A stretch of 64,000 bases of DNA from Chrysomallon squamiferum (GCA_012295275.1 CM022666.1:6177339-6241338); one strand, 5' to 3'; numbered from the stretch's first letter, positions 1-13,076 are shown. The notes: a model not told the origin generated them from the sequence alone. Program-made: numbers and translations.

Positions 1-492
1 ACTACTACTACTACTACTATTACTACGATTCCTCTATTACTATCTGCCTGCTATTCCAGCTAATGATGCTAAAGTAAAAGTACAAGTAGTATTAAGGCTA
101 CTATTTCTGCTACAACTGCTGTTACACTGCTAGTACTGCAGAATTACTACAACAGGTCAGCGATTATTACTACCAGTGGTATTACAGTTCTGTTACTGCT
201 GCTATTACTATTACTATACCTACAAATACTTCTAGTACTACATAATATTTTTACTAATAGAACTATACGTCTATACTACTACTGCTGCTACTACTAGTCT
301 TATTATTACAATTACTACTACTGCATTTGTCGTTCTAATACTAGTACCACCATCAATGCTCTACTGCTACTGTACTTCTACTACTAGCAGTGGACTGCTA
401 AAATAGCTGCTACTGCTACGTCTGCTGCCGGTACTATTACTACTACTATTACTACTACTATTACTACTACTACTACTATTACTACTACTACT

Positions 493-537
<45 letters not shown>

Positions 538-660
538 GATTACTACTACTACTACTACTATTACTACTACTACTACTACTACTATTACTATTACTACTAC
601 TACTATTACTACTACTACTATTACTACTATTACTACGATTCCTCTATTACTATCTGCCTG
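1..660. repeat. imperfect ACT/ATT trinucleotide microsatellite block
   Basis: Runs of ACT and ATT trinucleotides, densest at 1-30 and 430-640, interrupted by about 400 bases of unique sequence (60-420) that recurs at 660-900, 13,140-13,380 and, reversed, at 30,600-30,830. No gene is seen. Confidence 0.9.
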
Positions 661-2145
661 CTATTTTTCAGCTAATGATGCTAAAAGTAAAAGTAAAAGT
701 ACTATTAAGGCTACTATTTCTGCTACAACAGTGGTTACACTGCTAGTACTGCAGAATTACTACAACAGGTCAGCGATTATTACTACCAGTGGTATTACAG
801 TTCTGTTACTGCTGCAATTATTATTTCTATACCTTCGAATACTTGTAGTACTACATAATATTTTTACTAATCCAGCTGTACGTCTATGCTACTAGTGTTC
901 CACAACCACTAATTTTCTACTACTACTTATTTATGCATACTACTATTATATTAGTATAACTACTCTACTGCTGCTACTCCTACAACTAACATTCCTAGAA
1001 TTTGATTATCTGTTTCTTCAGTTGTAGGGTTCCTAGAATTCGCTGCTGCTTCTACTAGTGTGCTACTACTGCTACTAGAACTACTATTATTATTGTTAAT
1101 ACAAATACTACAGCGGTTATTGCTGGATCAGATATGGTGCTGATACTACAGCTTTGCCTCTGCTACCTTAGTCATCACACACGCACACACACACGCACAA
1201 ACACAGACAAATACATGCAAATTTTATCTATCATCATAAAACACAGTAATGACAGAAATTTCATGTCTGTTGTCATAAAATGTAAAACATAAACTCGTTA
1301 CACTGTTTTATAATCAATGAATCATACACAGATAAATAAAACTGTACCACTTACTTTTGAAGAACATGTTTGATATCACTTCGAGAGATTTTACAGCACC
1401 AGACGTCAAGTTTTATATTACTTGTGAGAATAGAACTGATGTGAAATATTTTATACCTTAATTTAAATTTATATACATTCATAACATCGAGTACTTATAT
1501 TTATTAACGCTGTATTAACAGAGTAGTTTTGTTGCTGGAAAGATATTACAACATACGTGGTAAAGTATAATACTCTGATATTTTTGTGAACAGAATTAAT
1601 GTAAGATGCTTTATACTACTCACTTCTTACCAGTTGAATTAACATTTCACATTGTAACGTTGCAAATACTGTTAACGTTTTACTCACTACATTTTATACG
1701 ACTATTAAAAACTCATTATTGTTACTACTAGTTACTAGTAATAAAAATTTTGATCTACTTCGTGTTGCTGCTGGTATGAACATTTTACACACGATATGTT
1801 ACCATCTTTATTTACATTTTAATGTTACAACTAGTATTAACATTTTTACTATATGTTAATTGTAGTACTAATATATTTACTAACTACATATTACTAGTAA
1901 TATTAACATTTTTACCTACGACATATCTGATATTTACTTGTAAATTTACAACTTGTTATTGATAGTACTAATATTTTTCCTTACGATATATTAATACTGA
2001 AATTTATCTTTTAATTTACTGCAGGTTAGTATTTTTAGTTAGTATTACCATTTTTACTAAAAGTTACTACTGGTAATAACAGTTTTAGTTACTCCATTTT
2101 ATCATTAGTATTAACATTTTTACTTAAGACATGTAAATACTGATA
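661..2145. other. AT-rich spacer with degenerate minisatellite
   Basis: Intergenic spacer shared nearly base for base with 13,140-14,626 and, inverted, with 29,336-30,830. A short AC run lies near 1,175-1,205. From about 1,560 the sequence dissolves into degenerate copies of a roughly 30-36 base unit containing 'ttaacatttttactta' and 'ttactactagta'. I see no coding exon in either strand. Confidence 0.7.
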
Positions 2146-2726
2146 CAGTGGTACCTCGAATTACGAGTGTATCAACTTACGAGTTTTTCGAGTTACCAGC
2201 AGCTGCCCGGTCGAGTTTTTGCTTTGAGTTTCGAAGCAGAATCCGAGTTCCGAGCGAGCTTCAGTTACGTCGGCGGTAGTTGGCCAGAATACCCCGTCTC
2301 ATTCGTTTACTTCACGTGGTTTCCTCGCCGCGGAAGCATCTCTGTTGTGTTGTGTAGTATTTTGCTAATTTCTTTGTTGTGGCCATGGATCCTAAGAAAG
2401 TGAGTGCAAAGGACTTAGTAGTTCTTCGATATGTGCCACATTGAAGGATCAGGAGTCGATAAAGTCTATAACTCCAGCCAAAGGGGTTATAATAATTTGT
2501 CTCATCTCCAAGATAAATATACTTTACAAAACCAATTTGTTTCTCTTCCATCTCTTTTATTTTAACAATATTTGTTATTTATAAAAACATGATTAGTTTT
2601 TCGGGAGCTGTAATGGATTGATGGTGTTTCAATTAATTTCTCGGGAAAATTGATTTGATATGTTAGCAAATTGAGATACGAACTCGGTCACGGAACGAAT
2701 TAAACTCGTAAGTCAAGATACCACTT
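2146..2726 (+). mobile_element. pogo/Tigger-like MITE, copy upstream of gene A
   Basis: The left terminal repeat CAGTGGTACCTCGAATTACG follows a TA. The right end near 2,700-2,726 reads as its inverted, mutated partner (aactcgtaagtcaagatacc). Inside, CCATGGATCCTAAGAAAG (from about 2,383) resembles the start of a transposase reading frame, which then breaks off. Terminal sequence, TA target site and relic reading frame fit a non-autonomous pogo/Tigger derivative of the Tc1/mariner superfamily. The 78-residue open frame at 2,167-2,403 lies in the terminal region and is not a gene. Confidence 0.75.
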
Positions 2727-3179
2727 ATATATATTTTATTTACCATAGGTTACTAGTGGTGATGTAATTTTCACTTGCTATATGTGCTAACATTTGCTAT
2801 ATATATTAATATGTTTTACGTCACTGTATCTTACTACTGGTGTTAACATTTTTACTTAATACATATTATAACTAGTCTCAACATTTTTTCTTACTAGATT
2901 CTGCTAGTGGTATTAACAGTATTACTTACTTCATATCACTAGCCGTATTGGCATTGTTACTTACTACACTACTACTCGTGTTAACATTTTTACTTCTTTC
3001 TATGTCTATTAATATTTTTGCTTACTCTATGTTATTACTTGTGTTAACGTTTTAATACAAATAAACAAATTGTTATTCGTTACATGTTAATATTTACTTA
3101 GTTTGTTTTCATGTTTGTTACTATGTCGACTCTATTCTTAAGCTTGTCGATTACAGATATTGATAGTCAACAGTTCAAC
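2727..3179. other. 5' flank of gene A
   Basis: AT-rich minisatellite-like sequence between the MITE and the start codon of gene A. It matches 15,268-15,720 ahead of gene B. Just before the start codon, 'gtcgattacag' could be a 3' splice site of a 5'UTR intron. No confident TATA box can be chosen. Confidence 0.5.
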
Positions 3180-3825
3180 ATGTCGGCAGTAACGGTGCTT
3201 CTGATTATGGTTATGTCGTTCCACCACGTGCTATCGAAAAGAGATATATACGATTCACAAAAGGAAAGTTAGTCATGATTTTGGTTAAGGAATGTCTTCT
3301 ACTCTTACATCAGTTGCAATTTACGTCAGATTTAAATAATATCTTTATCGGGTATTGCAAAGAAAATAATAAAGACAAAAACAAAATAAATAATAATAAT
3401 AATGATAACAATAATAATAATAATATCAATTAGCAAGTCAAATGTTTTATAGTGCTGACATACAGAAACAGACGTACAGACATTCAGTTATCTCAGCTCA
3501 GGTTTTGAGAGATCTACAAGAAAGAGTTAGACAGATACACGCAAAGTCTGACATATAGATCAAAGAAATATATGTACTTTTCTTTAGCCTTTTCAGGTGT
3601 ATACAAGACATCAACTAAACAGTGTGAGACACAGTGGGGTAAAGTAAAAGTAGGAGAAGTCATCCATCGGTTCCCTTACCACGGTTCCACTATACTTAAA
3701 TGCGTCGAGGGTGGTTTCAAAATCGATCAACGAACTTCATGTAAGTAATTCATTTTGTTAAAAGCAATTCTTTGTTTTGTAGTAAATGGTCTAAATTAAG
3801 TAAATACTTAAAAATATAAAGAAAA

Positions 3826-3868
3826 TCTTTCCGGACTTCGGGACGCCGGATGATATGTCCGATACCTG
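3826..3868. mobile_element. right-end remnant of intron-2 MITE (type 2) in gene A
   Basis: Only the right terminal part (ggacgccggatgatatgtcc, then gatacctg and TA) of the element that is about 313 bp in genes I, D, F and H. It lies at the same place in intron 2, so A and B carry an internally deleted copy. Confidence 0.65.
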
Positions 3869-4098
3869 TAACTCGTATTAAATTAGCCTTAAAATTCCTG
3901 CAAATATGAAAAGGAAACTCAGAAGAAAGTGTGGAACGAAGTGTCAGCATAATCTCTTGATTGACACAAACAAGTCTCAGTGGCTCAGAAAACAGAAACA
4001 TGTTTATATTTGATAGTCAAACTCATTTAAATGCTTGGCAGTTAACAACACATCTCAGCAGCTTGTAAAATGGATTAAATCTGAATAAAAAATAGGTT

Positions 4099-4200
<102 letters not shown>

Positions 4201-5533
4201 TAACTATCTCTTGTGGATGTCGTTTCTGAAGTGCCAAAGTGAGTACAATAATAATAATAATAATAAAAACATTCTTTTTTTACAGACGTGAAGATATACG
4301 GTACTCGGATTGGAGCCACAAACACGAATACACCCACGAAGTGTGGAATCTTTAGATATACTGCTACTGTAAGACAGATGAAGGAAAAAGTAGTCATACA
4401 CTTTATTATTAAAAAAGGTTATAGTTCACGTAAGTAATTTTAGCCTTAATATGGTACTTATAAGAACAGCAAGAAAATAATATTATTAATAATCAGAATA
4501 ATAATTATGATAATGACGGCGAAGTTGATAATAACAATAATAATGATGATGATGATAATAGTTATGATGGTGATTATGAATTCGATATAATAATAGTTAT
4601 GACAGTTGCTTGTTTTATATATTTTTGTTTTTCGATTAATTTGTTACTATTATTATTTATTTTCTTGTTTTCTTTTTCTCTTATTTTTCTTTCTCAATCT
4701 TGTTTTGATCGTGTCTCATCATATTTTTTATTCTTCAAGCTTCAGTATGTACTTTACACAAGTTTGAGGACTGCTTTACAATAGGAATCACCAGACAAGA
4801 AGGATGCACATATTATCGCTGTGAGGAATGGTTCGGCGGAGTAACTAAAAGGCAATATAGAGGTAAGACTTATTCTCTTTACAAGTAACTTACAGGCTGA
4901 ACTTACCAAACTCGGCATTCTTAGATTGGACCTTCACCGTCCAATTTTGGGAATTAAATTCAAACAGCGAACACCGAACACTTCAGTGAAACTGCGCATG
5001 TGTGCGAGTCCAGCCTCTCCAAAAGATCTGTTCTCTCCGTCATAGTCACTATTTTAGTTCTGCTTTTCTTCAAGATGCAAATAAGAGACGATCTGGGATG
5101 TGGCATATTTACATAGAAAACCGGCATCGTAACGTCTACAACTGTCCAGAAACAAGACACTGCACAGCAAGAAGCAGTTTGTAAAAATACCGCCAAGATT
5201 CCGTGACGATACGAGCGATGTATTTCTGAGTTGTGGGCCTTTGCACGTTTCGAATGGCCGAACTGGAGAATTCAACCTGTACTTTTCAAACGCGTCATAG
5301 ACAACTCATAACGGTAGTTAAGGAAACTAAACTAAAACAAAGTTTAGAACATAAACAATATCAGCGAAGTGTGTTGAGACAGGAAGATTACAGGTGGTGT
5401 TATGGAAAAAAGTTAATTTGAAGATTTCCAGACAAATCCTGGATACCAAAAGCATATCGGCTGGTTTTGGTGGGAAAAGAAATGTGTGTGTCACCGCAGT
5501 GGAATGTACGAATGTTTTGACTTACATAGCTGA

Positions 5534-7297
5534 AATTCACTGTAACTGAGAAATAAAGTTTTAGTGATGTATATAATCCATTACTTTATGTTTTTAAAAA
5601 AGAATTTTTTCCCCGTCGAAAACGGAGTATAATAAGTGATAGTATTCTTAGTATTAGTAGTAGTAGTAAACGTAGTAGTTAAAGAAGAACAGAAATAGAA
5701 ATAAAGCAGTAATAGTATCACTAGTAATGCAGCAACATCAGCTGAAATATCAATGATAATAATAGTAGGGAAAGTTTTACACATACTGAACCTGTACCTC
5801 TACTGAACCTCTGGCATGTTTCAGCCTTTGACTGTTTCAACCGTGTTTTGCCACTACTGTGTGATTACTCGGTCTACATTGTGCATTTTGTGATATTAAA
5901 GAAAGGAAACAGAAAATCAGCTAGGAATATTCTAAATGCTTCAAGTGAAATAAGTTTGTTGAAGAGTGTAGGTAAATTTGAAAATAAGAAAACACTGCGT
6001 ATAGAAATGTCTGGAAATATAATATTGTTAACAAGAGTACAAACATGTAGAACGTGATAATGTTAATACCAGTAGTAACATGTAAGTAATCATATTAATA
6101 ACATGTAGAAAGTAGCAATGTTAATATCAGTGTTAACATGTAGATAATCATGTTAATATCAGTAGTAACATGTTGTTAGTAATAATGTTAATAACAGTAC
6201 TAATATGTAGAAAGTAGTAATGTTAATATCAGTAGTAACACGTAGATAATGTTGTTAATATCAGTAGTAGCATGTTGTTAGTAATAATGGTAATAACAGT
6301 ACTAACATGATGAAAGTAATAATGTTAATAACAGTACTAACATGTAGCGCGTAGTAATGTTAATATCAGTAGTAACATGTTGTAAGTAATAATGTTAGTA
6401 TCAGCAGTAACATGTAGAATGTAATAACGTGAATACTAATAGTATCAAGCAGTAAGTAAAAATGTTAATGCTACTAGTAACATGTAGTAAATATAAATTG
6501 TACTTCCAGTAGTAACATGTAGAACGTAATAATGTTAATATCAGTAGTAACATGTTGTAAGTAATAATGTTAATAGCAGTAGTAACATGTAGAAAGTAAT
6601 AATATGAATTCTAGTAGTAACATGTAGTAAATATAAATTGTTCTTCCACTAGGAACATGTAATAAGTAAGAATGCCAGTAGAAATAGAAAGATGCAGTAA
6701 GTAAGAATGTTAACAGTGTCTCAATAATAATAATTATAATGATGATAACAACAGCAAAGACGCCGATGACAACAGTAATAATAACGATGATGTTGATGAT
6801 AACAGTAACAACAACAACGACGACGACAACAGTATTTATAATTTCTGTTGGCAATTGGAAGGGTTAATTGTAAACTGTTCTTCTTCTACTACTACTTCTA
6901 CTACTACTACCACTTCTACAATTCTGCTACCATTACTACCGCATCTATTGCTGCTGCTGCTTCTTCTGTTACTCTTGTATTTCCAGTGCTACTACTACTA
7001 CTACTAGTATTGCTACTACTACTGCTTCTGTACTGTTACTACGATTGTTACTTTTGCTGTTGAACATCCACCTGCACTTTTACTAGTAATGCTTCTTGAA
7101 CTACTACTGATAGTGCTACTAGTGCTGCTACTACTTTTACTGATCCATTACTACTACTACAGCTCTTACTGACCTACTAATACTAAGAATACTATCACTT
7201 ATTACACTCTGTTTTTTTTTTCTTTGTTGTCTTTTTAACTTTATTTTTTTTTTGGTTGCGTTTCTTAAAACAGACATAAAGTAATACATTATATACA
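5534..7297. other. convergent intergenic region between A and I
   Basis: Holds the 3' flank of gene A (AATAAA near 5,550), a unique stretch shared with 18,290-18,770 and, reversed, with 28,200-28,660, the minisatellite at 6,056-6,720, and mixed trinucleotide repeats at 6,720-7,170. The right part (6,715-7,297) recurs inverted at 37,113-37,698 behind gene D. The open frames here are low-complexity and were not called. Confidence 0.7.
6056..6720. repeat. about 35-bp minisatellite array
   Basis: Some 18 degenerate tandem units built from 'agtagtaacatgtag', 'aagtaataatgttaat' and 'atcagtagtaacatg'. The same array lies behind gene B (18,775-19,440) and inverted at 27,500-28,195. Its reverse complement matches the degenerate repeats of the long spacers. 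Confidence 0.9.
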
Positions 7298-8798
7298 TTA
7301 TGTAAATTTTATTTCTAAGTTAAAGTGAATTTCATCTATGTAAGCGAAAATGTCCAGAGTGGGAACATGCACATTTCTTTTTCCACCAAATCCATCAGGA
7401 TGGCGATATACACCTTTGATTATACAGCCAGAAAGGAGCGTAAGAAAGGAAATAGAAAATAAATTAGCACTGTTTTTGGATTGGCTGAAGCATAGAGGTA
7501 AATTTCAGAACAAGAAAACATTGCGTAAAGAAATGTCAGGAAATCGCCAAATTAATAGTTTTCCATAACACCACCTGTAATCTTCTTATCAGAATACTCA
7601 ACAGACTTCGCTGAAATTGTTTATGTTCTAAACTTGTTTTTAGTTTTGTTTTCCTAACTAGATTCAGTAGTTGTCTATGATACATTTGAAAAGTAGAGGC
7701 TGAATTCTCGAGCAAAGGCCCACAACTCGATACTATTTCGCTCGTATCGTCACGGAGTCTTCGCGCAATTTTTTACAAACTGCTTCTTGCTGTGCAGTGT
7801 CTTGTTTCTGGACAGTTGTAGACGTTATTATGCCGGTTTTCTATGTAAATATGCCACATCCCAGATCGCCTCTTATTTGCATCTTGAAGGATACCAGAAC
7901 TAAAATAGTGATTATGACGGAGAGAAAATATCTTTTGGAGAGGCTGGACTCACACAGTCGTGCAGTATAACTGAAGTGTTCGGTGTTGGCTGTTTGACTG
8001 TGTTCGAACTTAATACTTTCCAAATATTGGACTGTGCAGGTCCCAACTTAGAATGCCGAGTTTGGCAAGTTCAACCTGTAAGTTACTTGTAAAGACAATA
8101 AGTCTTACCTTTGTAATACCTTATAGCTGCTCCGCCGGTCCATTTCTCACACTGATAATATGCGCATCTTTTTTTTTTCTTGCCTGATTTCTCCTAATAT
8201 AAGGCAGTCATAAAACTTGTTCCAAGCACACACCATAGCTTCAGAAATTAAAAATAAATTTTTGTTTTAACAATCACACATATGGTGATACACGATCGAA
8301 ACAAGAATAAGAAAGAAAAAATAAGAGAAAAAGAAAACAAGAAAATAAATAAAGGTAGTAATAAATTAATCGAAATTTATTTTTCAAATACAGCGGAAAT
8401 ATATAAAACAAGCAACTATAATAGCTATTATTATATCGAATTCATTATCACCATCGTCATAACTGTTATCATCATCATCATTGCTATTGTTATTATCAAC
8501 TTCGTCATCATTATCAGAATCACTGTTCTGATTATGAATATTATTATGTTATTGTTGTTGTTTCATTTACAATAAATACCATATAGGGCTAAAATTATTT
8601 ACGTGAACTCTGATCTTTTTCAATAACAAAGTCTATGACTACTGTTTCCTTCATCTGTCTTACAGTAGCAGTATATCTAAAGATTCCACACTTCGTGGGT
8701 GTATTCGTGTTTGTGGCTCCAACCCGAGTACCGTACATCTTCACATCTGTAAAAAAGAATTCTGTTTTTGTTTTTTATTGTACTCATGTGGCAGTTCA

Positions 8799-8803
<5 letters not shown>

Positions 8804-8893
<90 letters not shown>
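8804..8893. repeat. (GA)n microsatellite in intron 2 of gene I
   Basis: About 45 GA dinucleotides. On the minus strand this is the same TC tract that precedes exon 3 in the other copies. Confidence 0.97.
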
Positions 8894-8895
<2 letters not shown>

Positions 8896-9127
8896 CTAAC
8901 CCCTTTTTTATTGAGTTCTAATCCATTTTACTAGCTACTGAGATGTGTTGTTAACTGTCAAGCATTTAAATGATGTTGAATAACAAATATAAACATGTTT
9001 CTGTTTTCTGAGCCACTGAGACTTGTCTTTGTCAATCATCAGATTATGATGACTCCTTGTTCCACAGTTCCTTCCGACTTACCTTTTCATCTTTGCAAGA
9101 ATTTTAACTCCAATTTAATACGAGTTA

Positions 9128-9440
9128 CAGGTACCGGACCAATTATCCGGCGTCCGGAAATCCGGAAAGACCAGAAAACCGGAAGTGTTTTCCCGACGCT
9201 ATGTTCTCACCCGACCGGAACTTCTCTTTCAAGCCGTGTGGCGTTCATTCACTCGCCGCATTGTTTACGTGTCGAGTAGCCATAGTTGTGTTTATCGATT
9301 TTCTTCATGTTTTCAATTATAAAAGATGTTTATGCCTAATTATTTTCTTATTTAGATGCCTTGGTAGCAGAAAACCGGAAAATCCTGAAATACGGAATGC
9401 CTCAGGCCACAAGGAGTCCGGATAATTGGTCCGGTACCTG
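9128..9440. mobile_element. type-2 MITE (CAGGTACCGG ends) in intron 2 of gene I
   Basis: Starts CAGGTACCGGACCAATTATC and ends with the inverted equivalent CCGGTACCTG. It is flanked by TA on both sides (9,126-9,127 and 9,441-9,442) and is 313 bp long. The interior is rich in CCGGAA-like words and has no transposase. TA duplication and size fit a MITE of a Tc1/mariner-like family; the exact family is not recognised. Confidence 0.8.
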
Positions 9441-9830
9441 TATTTTTCAATCTTTTCTTAAGAATTTACTTAATATAGAACATCTACAATAAAACAAAGA
9501 ATTGCTTTTAACAACATGAATTACTTACATGAAGTTCCTTGATCGATTTTGAAACCACCCTCAACGCATTTAAGTGTCGTGTAACCGTGATATAAGAACT
9601 GATGGATGTTTTCTCCTACTTTTACTTTACCCCACTTTGTCTCACACTGTTTAGTTGATGTCTTGTATACACCTGAAAACGCTAAAAAATACATATATTT
9701 CTTTGATCTACGTGTCAGACTTTGCGTGTATCTGTTTAACTCTTTCTTGTAAATCTGCCAATCCGTGAACTTAGTAAACTGAATGTCTGTAGTCTATTTC
9801 TGTATAAAACATTTGACTTGCTATTTGATA

Positions 9831-9850
9831 TTATTTTTATTATTATTATT

Positions 9851-9895
<45 letters not shown>

Positions 9896-9918
9896 ATCAC
9901 CATCATCATTATTATTTT

Positions 9919-9950
<32 letters not shown>

Positions 9951-9960
9951 TTGTTTTTTC
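9831..9960. repeat. trinucleotide repeat block in intron 1 of gene I
   Basis: Runs of ATT, ATC, AGC and ATT followed by TTTA repeats. Equivalent blocks lie in intron 1 of D (34,450-34,575), F (44,050-44,175) and H (50,640-50,690). Confidence 0.9.
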
Positions 9961-10246
9961 TTTATTATTTTCTTTGCAATATCCGATAAAGATATTATTT
10001 AAATGTGACATAAACTGAAAGTGATGTTAAGAATAGAACACATTCCGTAACGAAAATCATGACGTACTTTCCTTATGTGAATCGTATACAACTCCTTTTG
10101 ATAGCACGTGTTGGAACGACATAACCATAATCAGAAGGAAAATTACTGCTGACATGTTGAACTGTTGACTATAAATATTTGTAATCGACAAGATTAAGTG
10201 AAAATATTAATACCAGAAGTAACCTATAGTAAATCAAATATAAATA

Positions 10247-10798
10247 CAGTGGTCCCCTGACTTACGAGTTTAAGTTGTTCCGTGACCGAGCTCGCATCTC
10301 AATTTGACAGTATATCAAATGAATTGTCCCAAGTGAAATTAACTGAAATACGATTAATCCGATCCAGTCCCCCCCAAAACCACTTTTTTTTCCTTTCTTA
10401 TGTAATGTGCTTTCAAATAATAAATATGTATTTATCAACTACAAATATAAAGCAGCCATATGGACTACATGCACACCTCGCTCATGTTTTTCTACGAATT
10501 CGAGCTTTAATTAAATGGAAATATTCCGTTTCTTCTTCTCAGCACTGTCCTTTTCACTCAGGATCCATGGCCAGAAATTTGGCAAAATACTGCACAAAAC
10601 GCGAGCACAAAACAACAGAGATCCTTCCGCGACGAGGTAACCACGGAAAGTAAACGAGTGAGACGCGGGATTCTGGCCAACTAGCAGCGGCGTAACTGAA
10701 GCACGCTTGTAACTCGGATTTTGGCTCGCAACTCAAAGCGGCTGTTCGTAACTAATAAAACTGATAAGTTGGGGCACTCGTAAATAGAGGTACCATTG
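10247..10798 (-). mobile_element. pogo/Tigger-like MITE upstream of gene I
   Basis: TA at 10,245-10,246, then CAGTGGTCCCCTGACTTACG. The far end is the inverted terminal GGTACCATTG at 10,798. Length is 552 bp. On the minus strand the interior encodes a relic of a pogo-type helix-turn-helix (ISI-stop-LKLEFVEKHERGVH). The element ends 91 bases before the gene I start codon. The 123-residue open frame at 10,282-10,653 is internal noise. Confidence 0.85.
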
Positions 10799-12719
10799 CA
10801 TCAGTATTTGCATAAGCAAAACTATGAATACTAATAATAACATGGAGTAACTAAGACTGTTAATAGCAGTAGTAAAAATGGTAATGTTAGTATTAACCTG
10901 CAGTGAATCAAAATATAAATTTCAGTATTAATTTATCGTAAGTGAAAATATTGGTACTAGTAGTAACATATAGTAAAAATGTTAGTACTAGTTGTAACAT
11001 TAAAATATAAATAAAGGTGGTGACATATGGTGTGTAAAAATGTTCATACCAGCAGCAGCACGAAGTAAGTAAAATTCTTAGTACTAGTACTAGTAGTAAC
11101 AAGAAGGAGGTAGAGTTATTAGTAGTCGTATAAAATGCAGTGAGTAGAACGTTAATAGTATTTGCAACGTTACAATGTGAAATGTTAATTCAACTGGTAA
11201 GAAGTGAGTAGTATAAAATATCTTACATTAATTATATTCTCAAAAACAATCAGAGTATTATACTTTACCACGTATGTTGTAGTATCTTTCCAGCAACAAA
11301 ACTACTCTGTTAATACAGCGTTAATAAATATAAGTACTGGATGTTATGAATATATATAAATTTAAATTGATGTATAAAATATTTTACAGTAGTTCTATTC
11401 TGACAAGTATTAGAATATGACATTTCACGAGGTATGCAGTGATATATGTCTTTCCAAGTGATATATGTATCACTCGTGTTCTTTAAAAATAAATGGTACA
11501 GTTTTATTAATCTTTGCATAATTCATTGACTATAAAGCAGAATAACGAGTTTAAATATCACACATTATGAAAATAAAGATCAAATTTTATAATATGATAC
11601 ATAAAAATTGCATTTGATGTGTGCTTAAATGCGTACATACATATGTATGATTCTGTATATGTTATGCATCTATCTCTGTCTCTGTGGGTGTGTCTGTGTG
11701 CGCGAGCGATCATTTTTTTCTTTGTTATGTAATGTGCTTTTAAATAATAAATACGTATTTATAAACTACAAATATAAAGTAGCCAAATCGACTACATGCA
11801 CACCTCGCTCATGTTTTTCTATGAATTCGAGCTTTAATTAAATTGAAATATTCCGTTTCTTCTTCTCAGCACTGTCCTTTTTCACTCAGGATCCATGGCC
11901 CGACGAGGTAACCACGTTAAGTAAACGAGTGAGACGCGGGATTCCGGCCAACTAGCGGAACATGTGGTAACATGTGGTAAGTAAAAATGTTAGTACTAGT
12001 AATAATATCTAGTAAAAGTGTTCTTAGTAATATAAATTAAATTTATGAGTAAATATATATGTCGAAGGTAATAATGTTAATATTAGTAGTAACATGTAGT
12101 AAGTAAAAATGTTAGTACTAGTAGTAACATATAGCAAAAATGTTAGTACTAGTTGTAACATTAAAATATAAATAAAAGTGGTGACATATTGTGTGTAAAA
12201 ATGTTCATACCAGTAGCAGCACGAAGCAAGTAAAATTCTTAGTACTAGCACTAGTAGTAACAAGAAGGAGGTAGAGTTATCAGTAGTCGTATAAAATGTA
12301 GTGAGTAGAACGTTAATAGTATTTGCAACGTTACAATGTGAAATGTTAATTCAAGTCGTATGAAATGTTAATTCATTGAATATAAAATTAGAATAACGAG
12401 TTTAAATATCACACATTATGAAAATAAATATCTAATTTTATAATGTGATATATAAAAATTGCACTTGATGTGCGCTTAAATGCGTATATACATATATATG
12501 ATTCTGCATATGTTATGCATGTATCTCTCTCTCTGTGGATGTGCCTGTGTGCGCGAGCAATCACTAATGTACAAGTTCCAGCTTTGCTTCAGTTTCTGGG
12601 TTTAACAATAAAGAATGATTACAAATTTTAATTGGGACCATTTTATCCAAGCAACATTCTGAAGACATACATTTGTCTCAGAAAGTGACCAATTCCGTTA
12701 GCAGAAATATCAAATACTA
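10799..12719. other. long AT-rich spacer between I and B units
   Basis: Degenerate minisatellite (10,800-11,110 and 11,960-12,280), a unique stretch with a well-conserved block near 11,310-11,640 that recurs in all spacers, and the MITE fragment at 11,712-11,957. It corresponds, inverted, to 31,200-33,601. No exon is seen. Confidence 0.65.
11712..11957 (-). mobile_element. truncated pogo/Tigger-like MITE fragment
   Basis: Contains the helix-turn-helix relic (reverse of 11,790-11,870) and the segment around ccatggcccgacgagg, but lacks one terminal end and has an internal deletion. Its inverted counterpart is 32,290-32,641. Confidence 0.7.
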
Positions 12720-12736
12720 TTACCACTCTTCTTTTT

Positions 12737-12931
12737 CTGCTACTACTACTACTACTACTACTATCACTACTACTGCTGCTACTACTAGTCTTATTATTAC
12801 AATTACTACTACTGCATTTGTCGTTCTAATACTAGTACCACCATCAATGCTCTACTGCTACTACTGTAAAGTCTACTACTAGCAGTGGACTGCTAAAATA
12901 GCTGCTACTGCTACGTCTGCTGCCGGTACTG

Positions 12932-12996
<65 letters not shown>

Positions 12997-13035
12997 TTAC
13001 TACTACTACTATCAATGCTACTACTACTACTACTG

Positions 13036-13076
<41 letters not shown>

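Larger units (their letters stand above)
7298..10155 (-). pseudogene. gene I: secreted Cys-rich family 1, minus-strand copy with frameshift
   Basis: Reading on the minus strand: exon 1 10,155-10,068 (signal peptide MSAVIFLLIMVMSFQHVLS), exon 2 9,672-9,529, exon 3 8,746-8,603, exon 4 8,238-8,109, exon 5 7,428-7,298. Exons 1-3 are open with GT/AG borders in phase 1. Exon 4 is one base longer than in D and F because its A-tract has ten instead of nine A, shifting the frame. The exon 5 acceptor reads TG instead of AG, its second conserved Cys is Tyr, and the WFWW region is deleted. An AATAAA lies on the minus strand at 7,313-7,308. Two or three independent lesions point to a pseudogene, although the A-tract difference alone could be a sequencing error. 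Confidence 0.8.

Noticed and set aside
2167-2403. 78-residue open frame present identically at 29,078-29,314
   Set aside because: Entirely within the terminal region of the MITE; no domain, and the copy at 14,648 ends elsewhere.
9201-9425. 74-residue open frame repeated in four places
   Set aside because: Falls inside the type-2 MITE; it follows the element, not a gene.
10282-10653. 123-residue open frame repeated on the other strand at 33,747-34,118
   Set aside because: Lies within the MITE antisense to the transposase relic; its conservation only reflects copying of the MITE.
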